Part shown: positions 44,567 through 52,789 of the stretch, piece after piece | Position numbering within the stretch: position 1 is the first letter of the stretch | Layout: every line of letters starts with the position of its first letter | From: Candidatus Acetatifactor stercoripullorum | Lineage (GTDB): Bacteria > Bacillota > Clostridia > Lachnospirales > Lachnospiraceae | NCBI GenBank assembly: GCA_019114005.1 | Contig: DXGH01000012.1 | Location: forward strand, 19,249 to 83,248 | Direction of reading: 5' to 3' | Length of the DNA stretch: 64,000 bases | Position numbers and translations under genes: made by a program | The notes under the pieces: generated by a model | What the model saw: only the letters and a program-made list of their open reading frames with translations | What the model was told of the DNA's origin: nothing | Database searches by the model: none

Positions 44567-45371
44567 ATTTAAGGAAGCATATAAACAAGCCGTGGACAGT
44601 ATGCCCAGGTATCATATTTCCGCTGACTGCGTGACAGATGAGCTTAGACACAGGAGACTGTTGAACCGGCGGAGGCGTAAAACGGCAATGCAGGCTGCAG
44701 CGGCGGCGGTTTTGTTTCTGGCCTGTGGGGCGGGAACGGTTACGGCCATGAATTATCACAAAAGTATTTTCCGGGTGACAAAAAACGGCTTTACCGCTGT
44801 CAGCGAAGGAGCGCTGGTGACGGAAGAAGATACTTTGCCTGCGAAAGAAGCCGGTGCGGAAGCAGAAGCGGCACAAAACGCTCTGACACAGGAGCGGGAA
44901 GAGCCGCAGGTATTGGAAGCACAGACCTATGTGCCGGTGGAGTACACCTCCATAGAAGCCTTTGAGGAAGCGGAGGATATTTCCATAGCGATTCCTGACC
45001 AGGACTGGCTGGGGGGAACGCCCTTGAACGAGAGGGTCTTAGTTATGGGAGAGGGGGATCGGGTGATGCTCACCGTAAACTATGAGGAATGCTGTTTTTC
45101 CATGTCCCAGTGGGATCACAGGGATGCTACGGGATATGCCTCCAGCACTGTATTTACCGGAGAGAGTGACAATGAGCGGGAATATACCAATTCCCAGGGG
45201 CTGGAATATATGCTGTTTGACATAATGGAGGAAGGAATGGTGAGCTCCACCCATGCAGTGATTTCCGTGAACGGGCGGGACCTGCAGCTGGACTTTAGCG
45301 GTTATGATGAAGAAACCATTGAGCACATTCTAAATAATCTGGATTTGAGTATCTATTTTAAGGAAGAGTAG
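44553..45371 (+). CDS. Putative membrane anti-sigma factor (DUF4367-like C-terminus)
   Basis: 272 aa: short basic cytoplasmic segment (1-50), one membrane helix (about 51-70, AMQAAAAAVLFLACGAGTVTA), an acidic linker (about 90-135) and an extracytoplasmic domain to the end. The C-terminal half (MLTVNYEECCFSMSQWD ... ISVNGRDLQLDFSGYDEETIEHILNNLDL) resembles DUF4367. Overlaps the sigma gene and precedes a response regulator by 15 bases, so the three genes may form one signalling operon. The cytoplasmic part is unusually short for an anti-sigma domain. Confidence 0.68.
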   Translation: MILRKFKEAYKQAVDSMPRYHISADCVTDELRHRRLLNRRRRKTAMQAAAAAVLFLACGAGTVTAMNYHKSIFRVTKNGFTAVSEGALVTEEDTLPAKEAGAEAEAAQNALTQEREEPQVLEAQTYVPVEYTSIEAFEEAEDISIAIPDQDWLGGTPLNERVLVMGEGDRVMLTVNYEECCFSMSQWDHRDATGYASSTVFTGESDNEREYTNSQGLEYMLFDIMEEGMVSSTHAVISVNGRDLQLDFSGYDEETIEHILNNLDLSIYFKEE

Positions 45372-45386
45372 GGAGGTACGGCATCT

Positions 45387-46085
45387 ATGGAAAGGACAAT
45401 TTTAATCTACAACAATCGTACAGGAGTTGCGGAGGCTATCGGCTCTTTGCTGGAGGGAGAGGAAATCCGCATGCAGACCATTGAGGATGATAAGGAGCTT
45501 CACAGGAAGCTGCATACAGGGGAGTACCATTTACTGCTGGTGGATGTGGAGCTTCAGGATAAGGGCTGGAGCAGCGGCGTTGAGATGATTGGGCAGATCC
45601 GCCGGGAGAGCAGCATTCCCATTGTAGTGGTGTCAAATCAGGCGTCTGAGACCGCAAAGATTATGGCGTTAAATGCGGGCGCGGACGATTATGTGCTGGC
45701 GGACTGCAATCCTCTGGAGATCGTGGCCAGGGTGAAATCCCAGCTGCGCAGATACACGCAGCTGGTGAATATGTGCGCCAATATTGATAGAATTTATAAG
45801 GTAGACGGGCTGGAAATCAACGATATGCGCCGGACGGTGACCGTGGAGGGACGGGAGGTAAAGCTTACCCCCATCGAGTACAATATTCTGCGCCTTCTGG
45901 TGCAGCAGCGGGGAAGGGTTCTGTCCATAAGCCAGATTTATGAGAGCATATGGCATATGAGGGCCATTGGCGCGGATAATACCATTGCGGTACATATCCG
46001 GCATATCAGAGAAAAGATAGAGGCAAATCCCAGGGAGCCCCGTTACCTCAAGGTTGTGTGGGGGAACGGCTACAAGGTGGGATAA
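45387..46085 (+). CDS. OmpR/PhoB-type response regulator with atypical receiver
   Basis: 232 aa: receiver domain (1-120) and a winged-helix DNA-binding domain (about 135-232, LTPIEYNILRLLVQQRGRVLSISQIYESIW, ending YLKVVWGNGYKVG). The phosphoacceptor-like aspartate D53 is present in LLLVDVEL, but the usual N-terminal acidic pair is NN (ILIYNNRT) and the conserved lysine before the beta5-alpha5 loop is missing (DDYVLADCNP). No histidine kinase gene is nearby. Such receivers often work without phosphorylation. It shares the operon of the second sigma/anti-sigma pair. Confidence 0.87.
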   Translation: MERTILIYNNRTGVAEAIGSLLEGEEIRMQTIEDDKELHRKLHTGEYHLLLVDVELQDKGWSSGVEMIGQIRRESSIPIVVVSNQASETAKIMALNAGADDYVLADCNPLEIVARVKSQLRRYTQLVNMCANIDRIYKVDGLEINDMRRTVTVEGREVKLTPIEYNILRLLVQQRGRVLSISQIYESIWHMRAIGADNTIAVHIRHIREKIEANPREPRYLKVVWGNGYKVG

Positions 46086-46091
46086 GGAAGG

Positions 46092-46118
46092 AGACAGGTT
46101 TTCGGACCTGTCTTTTTT
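46092..46118 (+). terminator. Terminator after the response regulator
   Basis: AGACAGGT (46092-46099) and ACCTGTCT (46106-46113) with loop TTTCGG, followed by TTTTTCT. Confidence 0.85.
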
Positions 46119-46187
46119 CTGCGTGAAAAAATTTTTCTTCGGACAGTGGTTTTGCACGTTAAAAAACGTAACGTTCTGATTCAGTGA

Positions 46188-46216
46188 TTGACAAATGATA
46201 TCATTTATATTATTGT
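46188..46216 (+). promoter_or_regulatory. Promoter of traX
   Basis: TTGACA (46188-46193), 17-base spacer, TATTGT (46211-46216). The spacer holds the palindrome AAATGATATCATTT (46193-46206). Confidence 0.65.
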
Positions 46217-46234
46217 ATTAATTGACTAATACAA
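46213..46234 (+). promoter_or_regulatory. Operator-like inverted repeat overlapping the traX promoter
   Basis: TTGTATTA-ATTGAC-TAATACAA is a perfect 8+8 inverted repeat covering the -10 and the expected transcription start. The layout resembles operators of GntR-type repressors, but no such regulator gene is in the window. Confidence 0.55.
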
Positions 46235-46256
46235 CAATAGTTAAAGGAGATTGTCT

Positions 46257-47108
46257 ATGGATAGTTTACAGATCAATGAACAGGCAGGAAAAGCTGTTTT
46301 GCCTGCACCCGATACAAGGAAGAGAGGAATCAGCGGAAGCACCTTAAAGATTATTGCCATTGTCACCATGTTTATCGATCATGTGGGGGCTGCCCTGCTG
46401 GGACGGTTTTTGATGGCAAGCGGTTATATGGAGGCGGCGCTCTCGCAAAATGTGGCAGACCTGATTCTGTGGCTTGAGGAAAACGCAGTTTTATACCTGT
46501 CCTATACGGCTATGAGGATGATAGGGAGAATTGCCTTCCCCATTTTCTGCTTTTTGCTCATAGAGGGCTTTCAAAAAACCCATGATGTGAAAAAATATGC
46601 GCTGCGTCTGGGAATTTTTGCCCTGATTTCGGAGATACCCTTTGACCTGGCATTTAATGCGCAGGTATTGGAGTTTTCCTATCAAAATGTATTTTTTACC
46701 CTGTTTTTAGGCCTAGTTGCCATGATTGCTTATGACAAAATCTGGAGAGGGCGGTATTTTTCCCAAAAAGCCGGTGACCTGGCGGTAAAGCTGCTTTTAT
46801 CCGGGGCGGCCCTTTTGATCTGCTGCGGGCTGGCGGAAGCGCTCCAGACAGATTATGCGGCCATCGGAGTGTTGTGCATTACGGTGATGTATGCCTTTCG
46901 AAAGAAAAAGGCGGCTCAGATTGCTGCAGGCTGCGTGGTCTTTGCATGGGAGGTTACGGCGCCGTTGGCCTTTCTTCCCATTGGTTTTTATAACGGGCAG
47001 AGGGGACTTAAGCTGAAATACATTTTTTATCTGTTTTATCCGCTGCATCTTTTGCTGATTTACGGGGTATGTCTTTTGCTGGGCATAGCGGGCTATGCGG
47101 TGGTGTAA
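46257..47108 (+). CDS. TraX family membrane protein
   Basis: 283 aa with about eight membrane segments. STLKIIAIVTMFIDHVGAAL near residue 25 is the family hallmark. TraX of the F plasmid acetylates pilin, but chromosomal homologues in Clostridia stand apart from conjugation genes and their role is unknown, possibly membrane acyl transfer. ATG 46257 follows AAAGGAG. The gene lies 48 bases before an ABC exporter operon and could share its transcript. Confidence 0.85.
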   Translation: MDSLQINEQAGKAVLPAPDTRKRGISGSTLKIIAIVTMFIDHVGAALLGRFLMASGYMEAALSQNVADLILWLEENAVLYLSYTAMRMIGRIAFPIFCFLLIEGFQKTHDVKKYALRLGIFALISEIPFDLAFNAQVLEFSYQNVFFTLFLGLVAMIAYDKIWRGRYFSQKAGDLAVKLLLSGAALLICCGLAEALQTDYAAIGVLCITVMYAFRKKKAAQIAAGCVVFAWEVTAPLAFLPIGFYNGQRGLKLKYIFYLFYPLHLLLIYGVCLLLGIAGYAVV

Positions 47109-47156
47109 GGAAAACGGCAAAATTCTGGGAGAAAGGAATATTTAAGGAGGGAAAAT

Positions 47157-47870
47157 ATGCTTGAAGTGATTCAATTATCAAAAAAATACGGTTCCACACT
47201 GGCGGTGGACAAAGTGAGCTTTCGGGTGCCGGATGGTCGGGTGGGCATTCTTCTGGGTCCCAACGGAGCTGGAAAATCTACCGTAATCAAAAGCATTGCC
47301 GGGCTGCTGCGCTTTGAGGGGAGTATCCGCATTCAGGGGCTCAGCTCCCGGGATATGGAGGCCAAGCGTTCCTTTGCCTATGTACCGGAGATTCCCAGCA
47401 TGTACGAGGCACTGACGGTGAGGGAGCATATGGAATTTATCAAAAGGGCCTATGGGCTGAACGTGGGAGACCAGGAGACGGAAAGGCTTTTGGAGAGATT
47501 TGAGCTTTTGGACAAGCAGGATAAGCTGGGAAATGAGCTGTCCAAGGGTATGATGCAGAAGGTCAGTATCTGCTGTGCGCTTTTAGTTTCCCCTAAGGTG
47601 ATCCTGCTGGATGAACCCATGGTGGGCTTAGACCCTGCAGCCATCAAGGAGCTCAAGCAGGTGGTGCGGGAGCTGAGGGATAACGGCAGTACCGTGCTGA
47701 TCAGCACTCATATGCTGGAGATGGTCAAGGAGCTGTGGGATGTGACCTTTGTGATGGACAAGGGAAATATTCTGGGAACCTATACAAGAGAGGAAGTGGG
47801 GGATGAGGATCTGGAAGAGCTGTTTTTCCAGGTTACCGGCTCCGGAAAAGAAGAGGACAGGGTGGAGTGA
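47157..47870 (+). CDS. ABC transporter ATP-binding protein
   Basis: 237 aa ATPase of an exporter-type transporter. Walker A GPNGAGKST near residue 38, Q-loop region AYVPEIPSMYEALTVREH, signature ELSKGMMQKV (SKGM variant of LSGGQ), Walker B VILLDEPMVGLDP, H-switch ISTHM. TTAAGGAGGG precedes the ATG. The membrane subunit gene begins one base after its stop. Confidence 0.93.
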   Translation: MLEVIQLSKKYGSTLAVDKVSFRVPDGRVGILLGPNGAGKSTVIKSIAGLLRFEGSIRIQGLSSRDMEAKRSFAYVPEIPSMYEALTVREHMEFIKRAYGLNVGDQETERLLERFELLDKQDKLGNELSKGMMQKVSICCALLVSPKVILLDEPMVGLDPAAIKELKQVVRELRDNGSTVLISTHMLEMVKELWDVTFVMDKGNILGTYTREEVGDEDLEELFFQVTGSGKEEDRVE

Positions 47871-47871
47871 T

Positions 47872-49443
47872 ATGGGAGCGATTTTCTATTTATACCGGCG
47901 GATTTTTGTAAATCGTGTAAAAATGGCTTTGAAAAAGCCGATCACATATGTTTATCTGCTTTTTGTGCTGCTGTATGCAGTTATGATTCCATTCTCTCTG
48001 CAGGTTATGCTGGAGGAGTATGGGATGGATTCCCCCTCCTGGATGGCGGCAGTTCTGACTGCTTTTGCCTTTTGGGTGATACCGGGAAACCTTATTGCCT
48101 ATGCCAAAAGAAAGGGATTGATCTACCGAAAAAGCGATGTACATTTTTTGTTTTCATCGCCTGTGACGCCGAAAAAGATTCTTCTGTATGCTCATTTGAA
48201 AAATCTTGGCATACAGACCGTCTTGAATCTGGCAGTGGCAGTGCTGGGAGCCCTTCTCTTTCATGTGGGGTGGCTGCAGGTGACGGTATATTTTGTTTTC
48301 TCCATTTTGGTGGAGAATCTGCTGGAGGGGGGCATAATGCTTTTGCTCTACGGCGCTGAGTGGAAAAGTCCTAAGGTCCGCCAGATGGTGGTAAAGGGCG
48401 CCTATGCTCTGGTGGCAATGTTTGTGGCGGTGGGAATTTATTTTTATATCACTCAGGGGCTGAGTCTTGCCAGCGTTTTAAATTTCCTCAACAGCGATCT
48501 GGTGCAGATGGTTCCTGTGGCGGGATGGTATATTGCGGTGCTGCACCTGATTTTCACCGGGCCAACGGCGGTAAATCTGGCAGGAACGGCGGCCTATTTT
48601 ATTTTTCTGGCGGCGGTTCTCTGGGCGGCGTTTCGCATGCGGTGCACGGGCGCGTACTTTGAGGACGCTATGAAATTTGCGGATGATTACGAGGAGGTTT
48701 TGGTAAGCCGCAGGCAGGGCAGAACCGATAAAAGGCTTGGAAAGCGGACCAGGTACGGCACGGCCAGGGTGACCTATAAGGGAACAGGCGCAAAAGCATT
48801 GTTTTACAGGCAGCTTTTGGAATATCGCAAAAGCAGGTTCTTTATTTTTGACCTAAATACCGGGGCGGCGCTGATAGCAGGAGTGTTAATTGCGTATTTA
48901 TATCTTGCCGAGGGCGGCATGGGAGAGCTTACGCCCTTTATGATTCCGGGTGTCTCTGCCTACGTGATTTTTATTTTTACCACCTTGAGCGGGAAATGGG
49001 CAAAGGAGATAGCCTCTCCTTACACCTATCTGATACCGGACACAGCCTTCCGCAAGCTGTGGTATGCTACAGCCATACAGCACATACAGGCATTGATCAA
49101 TGGCCTGCTGCTTACGCTGCCGGGAGCTGTGGTGATGGGGATGTCGCCCCTTACGGCGGCTCTCTGTGTGGTGTTTTACGTGGTGTTAAGCGCCAATAAG
49201 CTGTATGCGCTTGCTGTGGCGGAAGCGCTCACCGGAAATATTCTGGGCAGAGTGGGCAGGCAGCTGTTTCAGCTTTTCATACAGGGGATTGTAATCGGAT
49301 TCGCTTTTTTGGGAGCCTTTGTGGGATTCCTTGCAGGGGGCCTCAATCTGGCTTATTTCCTTATGATCGTATTTTTGACATTGGCTACCGTCCTGTTTAT
49401 GCTGGCGGCAGCTCTGAATTTCTATAAGCTGGAGACGGCCTGA
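47872..49443 (+). CDS. Putative ABC exporter membrane subunit
   Basis: 523 aa from ATG 47872 with about 12 membrane segments; the ORF-track start overlaps the ATPase gene. It resembles the large two-lobed 'putative ABC exporter' membrane proteins of Clostridia, which pair with a single ATPase as here. The region AKRKGLIYRKSDVHFLFSSPVTPKKIL near residue 85 is characteristic of the group. Substrate unknown; export of a peptide or antimicrobial is a common guess but not supported by neighbours. Confidence 0.8.
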   Translation: MGAIFYLYRRIFVNRVKMALKKPITYVYLLFVLLYAVMIPFSLQVMLEEYGMDSPSWMAAVLTAFAFWVIPGNLIAYAKRKGLIYRKSDVHFLFSSPVTPKKILLYAHLKNLGIQTVLNLAVAVLGALLFHVGWLQVTVYFVFSILVENLLEGGIMLLLYGAEWKSPKVRQMVVKGAYALVAMFVAVGIYFYITQGLSLASVLNFLNSDLVQMVPVAGWYIAVLHLIFTGPTAVNLAGTAAYFIFLAAVLWAAFRMRCTGAYFEDAMKFADDYEEVLVSRRQGRTDKRLGKRTRYGTARVTYKGTGAKALFYRQLLEYRKSRFFIFDLNTGAALIAGVLIAYLYLAEGGMGELTPFMIPGVSAYVIFIFTTLSGKWAKEIASPYTYLIPDTAFRKLWYATAIQHIQALINGLLLTLPGAVVMGMSPLTAALCVVFYVVLSANKLYALAVAEALTGNILGRVGRQLFQLFIQGIVIGFAFLGAFVGFLAGGLNLAYFLMIVFLTLATVLFMLAAALNFYKLETA

Positions 49444-49487
49444 AGGGGAGCGCCCCAAGTGGGAAGGGCTGTCCGGGGAATTGTTCA

Positions 49488-49516
49488 TTGACGTAGCGGG
49501 CATTTGCGTGTAAAAT
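49488..49516 (+). promoter_or_regulatory. Promoter of the GH105 gene
   Basis: TTGACG (49488-49493), 17-base spacer, TAAAAT (49511-49516), 43 bases before ATG 49560. Confidence 0.7.
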
Positions 49517-49559
49517 TGTGATTGTAAGAGGTTACAAGACTGATTGGAGGGAAAACTGC

Positions 49560-50702
49560 ATGCAAATGCCAATTTTTGAGAAGTATATTGATGAATTAAT
49601 TGAAAAAAGCACTCTGGATATTCCGGCCTGGAATATTGAGAAGGCAAAGGAAGGAAAGGCTGTGGGCTGGAATTACATAGACGGCTGCATGATACTGGCG
49701 CTTCTGGAAATCTACCAGGCTACAGGGGAACAGAAATACTATGAATTTGCCGATGCCTTTATTGATCACAGAGTAAATGAGGATGGCACCATAAAGGGGT
49801 ATTCCGTGGAGGAGTACAATATAGACAATGTGAACGCGGGAAAAACCCTGTTTGCCCTGTATGCGCTTAACGGAAAGGAAAAGTACCGCAAGGCCATTGA
49901 TTTGATTTACAGTCAGGTGCAGAACCAGCCCAGAACCCCGGAGGGTAACTTCTGGCACAAAAAAATATACCCCAATCAGGTCTGGCTGGACGGTATGTAT
50001 ATGGGACAGCCCTTTTATATGGAGTATGAGACTAAATTTAATGGTAAGAAAAATTATCAGGATATCTTCCATCAGTTTGCAAATGTGGTAAAGAGAATGC
50101 GGGATGAAAAGACCGGACTTTACTATCACGGCTATGATGCGTCCAAGGAAATTTTCTGGTGTGACAAGGAAACGGGATTGTCTCAGAATTTCTGGCTGAG
50201 AGCCCTGGGATGGTATTCCATGGCCTTGCTGGATACCCTGGATAAGTGTGAGCCGGACGAAAGCTGCCAGAAGGATTACGACAATCTCAGACAGGTGTTT
50301 GTGGATCTTACGGATTCCATGCTTAAGTTCCAGGATGAGAGCGGTCTTTGGTATCAGCTGCCTGCTCTGGGCGGGAAGGAACCCAATTATCTTGAGACAA
50401 GCGGCAGCGCCATTATGGCATATTCCCTGTTAAAGGGCGTACGTTTAGGCTTCCTGCCGGAGTCCTACCGGGCATACGGACTGAAGGCCTTCCATGGCAT
50501 CTGCGATAAATACCTAAAGGAAAAGGACGGCAGCTTAAGCCTGGGAGGCATCTGTCTGGTGGCCGGTCTTGGACCGGCAAACAATACCAGGCGGGATGGA
50601 AGCTTTGAGTACTATATGTCCGAGCCCGTTGTGGAGGATGACGCAAAGGGAGTAGGCCCTCTGCTTTTAGCTTATACGGAAATGCGGCGTCTGGGGAATT
50701 AA
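49560..50702 (+). CDS. GH105 unsaturated rhamnogalacturonyl/glucuronyl hydrolase
   Basis: 380 aa (alpha/alpha)6-barrel hydrolase of the GH88/105 group, like YteR/YesR, which removes the unsaturated uronic acid left by pectate or rhamnogalacturonan lyases. Candidate active-site acids: Asp in [14 protein letters not shown] (near residue 85) and in [12 protein letters not shown] (near 143). [17 protein letters not shown] and [19 protein letters not shown] are typical. No signal peptide, so it is intracellular. The start ATG 49560 follows GGAGG. It overlaps the stop of the convergent mntP gene by 4 bases. Confidence 0.9.
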   Translation: MQMPIFEKYIDELIEKSTLDIPAWNIEKAKEGKAVGWNYIDGCMILALLEIYQATGEQKYYEFADAFIDHRVNEDGTIKGYSVEEYNIDNVNAGKTLFALYALNGKEKYRKAIDLIYSQVQNQPRTPEGNFWHKKIYPNQVWLDGMYMGQPFYMEYETKFNGKKNYQDIFHQFANVVKRMRDEKTGLYYHGYDASKEIFWCDKETGLSQNFWLRALGWYSMALLDTLDKCEPDESCQKDYDNLRQVFVDLTDSMLKFQDESGLWYQLPALGGKEPNYLETSGSAIMAYSLLKGVRLGFLPESYRAYGLKAFHGICDKYLKEKDGSLSLGGICLVAGLGPANNTRRDGSFEYYMSEPVVEDDAKGVGPLLLAYTEMRRLGN

Positions 50703-51259
50703 AGAATCCCCAGATGCTCCAACAGAATTTTAAGGCCCATAAGGATTAAAATAATGCCTCCGGCCAGCTCTGCCTTTGCCTTGTATTTGATTCCGAATAC
50801 ATTTCCCACCTTTACGCCGATGGAAGAGAGGAAAAAGGTGATCACGCCGATCAGGGAAATGGCGGCCACAATGTCCACCTGCAGGAAAGCGAAGGTGACG
50901 CCCACCGCCAGCGCGTCTATGCTGGTGGCCACGGCAAGCAGGAGCATAGTTTTGACATCCAGGGAAGCGTTGGCGCATTCCTCTTCTTTAGAGAGAGCCT
51001 CCTTTATCATAGAGCCTCCGATAAGGCACAAAAGGACAAAGGCAATCCAGTGGTCCACGGAAGTGATGTAACGTTCAAACTGGCTGCCAAGCAGGTATCC
51101 GATCAGGGGCATCAGCGCCTGAAACCCTCCGAACCAAAGCCCCACGATTCCGGCTTTCTTCAGGGTTACCTCCTTCATGGCCAGTCCTTTGCAGATGGAC
51201 ACCGCAAAGGCATCCATGGACAGGCCCACTGCAATGACAAAAAGACTCAGTAAACTCAT
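50699..51259 (-). CDS. mntP: Manganese efflux pump MntP
   Basis: 186 aa with six membrane segments; exports Mn2+ and protects against excess. Conserved acidic motifs: [17 protein letters not shown] in helix 1 and [15 protein letters not shown] in helix 4. It is the only gene of its unit, with AAGGAGA before the ATG and a long leader that contains a terminator, implying control by attenuation. Confidence 0.93.
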   Translation of the reverse strand: MSLLSLFVIAVGLSMDAFAVSICKGLAMKEVTLKKAGIVGLWFGGFQALMPLIGYLLGSQFERYITSVDHWIAFVLLCLIGGSMIKEALSKEEECANASLDVKTMLLLAVATSIDALAVGVTFAFLQVDIVAAISLIGVITFFLSSIGVKVGNVFGIKYKAKAELAGGIILILMGLKILLEHLGIL

Positions 51260-51302
51260 GACATTCTCCTTAGTCTGATATTTGGATTTGAGAAGAACCG
51301 AT

Positions 51303-51351
51303 AAAAAAACCCACGGACAACAGGCACGCCAAAATGCCTTTGTCCGTGAGT
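51303..51351 (-). terminator. Premature terminator in the mntP leader
   Basis: On the minus strand ACTCACGGACAA (51351-51340) pairs with TTGTCCGTGGGT (51320-51309), with an inner AGGCA/TGCCT stem, followed by a T tract (A run 51303-51309 on plus). It lies between the promoter and mntP, about 45 bases before the start codon. Confidence 0.8.
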
Positions 51352-51396
51352 CTCATTATCGCAAAACTGCTTCGGTAATACCAGATGAAAACATCA
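51352..51396 (-). promoter_or_regulatory. Possible metal- or ligand-sensing leader of mntP
   Basis: About 45 bases between the expected start of transcription and the leader terminator. It contains a small GATG-TTTT-CATC hairpin and a second fold ATTA...TAAT enclosing GCAGTTTTGC. I could not recognise the yybP-ykoY manganese riboswitch core here, so the class is open. Confidence 0.4.
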
Positions 51397-51401
51397 TTAT
51401 G

Positions 51402-51430
51402 TTGATACTACCACAGCCGGGGGCTGTCAA
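51402..51430 (-). promoter_or_regulatory. Promoter of mntP with palindromic spacer
   Basis: On the minus strand TTGACA (51430-51425), 17-base spacer, TATCAA (51407-51402). The spacer holds ACAGCC-CCC-GGCTGT, a 6+3+6 palindrome that may be an operator. Confidence 0.65.
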
Positions 51431-51524
51431 CTACTCCCTCACAGTGTTTATTCATCTCAGTTTTTACATGATACCCTAATTGATATTTTTTGTCAAGAAG
51501 ATTTGTAAAAAATGGGAAAATGAA

Positions 51525-51552
51525 AACCGGCATGACGAAAGCCATACCGGTT
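51525..51552 (-). terminator. Terminator of csp
   Basis: On the minus strand AACCGGTATG pairs with CATGCCGGTT around GCTTTCGT (51552-51525), followed by TTCATTTTCCC. The T tract is interrupted. Confidence 0.6.
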
Positions 51553-51576
51553 CTGCTGTGCGCCTGACGGTGCATA

Positions 51577-51792
51577 TTAAGCCACTACAGTGACATTGGT
51601 AGCACGGATCTTGCTGCTGTTCTGAGGATCGCATTCGGTGTCGAAGGTAACCTTCTGGCCTTCCTCCAGGGACTTAAAGCCCTCAGCATTGATTGCGGAG
51701 AAGTGTACGAATACTTCCTCTCCGGTGGCGTCATTGGTAATGAAGCCATAACCTTTCTGTGCATTAAACCATTTTACTGTACCGTTGTTCAT
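51577..51792 (-). CDS. Cold shock protein (CspA family)
   Basis: 71 aa single cold-shock domain, an RNA chaperone. RNP1 ([12 protein letters not shown]) and RNP2 (EVFVHFSAI) are intact. AAGGAGGTACC precedes the ATG. The leader is about 150 bases and carries an AU-rich hairpin with a T tract. Cysteine 54 and the PQNSSK loop are small deviations from the usual GPQAANV. Confidence 0.96.
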   Translation of the reverse strand: MNNGTVKWFNAQKGYGFITNDATGEEVFVHFSAINAEGFKSLEEGQKVTFDTECDPQNSSKIRATNVTVVA

Positions 51793-51858
51793 CTTGGTAC
51801 CTCCTTTTATTGTGCAGGCAGAGCCCGTTTTAGTGTTGGTGATTCTAAAACGTAGTGC

Positions 51859-51920
51859 AAAAAAATCACATATTTTTGTAAACCATCATCAAAGTAGCAA
51901 TGACTTACAAAAATATGTGA
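51859..51920 (-). terminator. AU-rich hairpin with T tract in the csp leader
   Basis: On the minus strand TCACATATTTTTGTAA (51920-51905) pairs perfectly over 16 bases with TTACAAAAATATGTGA (51881-51866), followed by seven T. It lies between the csp promoter and gene, so it may act as an attenuator or temperature-dependent element. Confidence 0.7.
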
Positions 51921-51951
51921 GTTCAATGACTTTCATTTAGAATACGAGTAG

Positions 51952-51981
51952 AGTATACCACTGTATTTGTCGTAATGTCAA
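51952..51981 (-). promoter_or_regulatory. Promoter of csp
   Basis: On the minus strand TTGACA (51981-51976), 18-base spacer, TATACT (51957-51952). Confidence 0.75.
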
Positions 51982-52075
51982 TGATTTTTTATGAATAATT
52001 TTCCGGCTTTTTGCAGAAAGTATGAAAAAAGCAAAACGGAGGAAAAGGTCTGCGGCGGCAGGCGTATAGAGCGGA

Positions 52076-52789
52076 ATGTACATTACAGTCAGTATGTTTA
52101 TGATCGTGGCAATTACAATGGTGTCCTTGATGGCGGGCTTCTGGGTGGGGAGAAGCCTGCGCTGGAAGCTGGCGGAGACGGAGGAAGAAAACGGCGGGCA
52201 GCCGGGAGAACAGACAGATGAGGAAAGATTTGTCCGGGAAGCGGTTTCGGCAGGAGAGGGCCGTGAGACGGTGAAAGAAGAAGGGTCCCGCACACGGTTT
52301 GTTTTTCAGGAGCGGAAAAATAAAACGGTGGAGAAGGTAATTCCCAGGGGCTGGGCCATTGGAAGTCCCTGCGCCGGAGAAGTAAGCTTTTTTTATGAGG
52401 GAAGCCGCAGAGGCGCGGTGATTCAGGCGCAAAAGGGAATGGTGTATGCGCCTGCGTCAGGAAAAATCACAAAACTGTATCCTATGGGAAATGCTTTTCT
52501 TTTGTGCGCGGAATTTGGCGTCGAGCTGCTGATCAAGGTGGGAAGCTGCAGGGATGAGATGTTCAGCATGTATTACCGGCCCCGCATTGTACAGAACGAA
52601 ATTGTAAATAAGGGTAAGCTGCTTTTGGAATTTGACCTGGAGGGACTGGAGGCAGAGAATGTGGACGCCAGCGTGTCCATCAGTGTGGAAGCGGCACAGG
52701 ACAGCCGGGAAATCCTTGTCACGGGACAGAAGTATGTCCGGGTGGGGGAAGAGGTTCTCTGGGTGAGAGATCAGAAGACCCTTGATTAA
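52076..52789 (+). CDS. Membrane-anchored EIIA-Glc-like domain protein without active histidines
   Basis: 237 aa: N-terminal membrane helix (about 5-25), a charged linker (30-85) and a PTS EIIA (glucose type) fold from about 88 to 225 (PCAGEVSFFYEG, QKGMVYAPASGKITKLYPMGNAF, FGVELLIKVG, KGKLLLEFDLEGL). The two histidines of EIIA-Glc are replaced: NHAF reads GNAF (N139) and LFVHFG reads LLIKVG (K154). It therefore should not carry phosphate and is more likely a sensory or scaffold protein. The start is uncertain: ATG 52076 has a poor ribosome binding site, while a good GGAGG at 52038 has no start codon after it. Confidence 0.75.
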   Translation: MYITVSMFMIVAITMVSLMAGFWVGRSLRWKLAETEEENGGQPGEQTDEERFVREAVSAGEGRETVKEEGSRTRFVFQERKNKTVEKVIPRGWAIGSPCAGEVSFFYEGSRRGAVIQAQKGMVYAPASGKITKLYPMGNAFLLCAEFGVELLIKVGSCRDEMFSMYYRPRIVQNEIVNKGKLLLEFDLEGLEAENVDASVSISVEAAQDSREILVTGQKYVRVGEEVLWVRDQKTLD

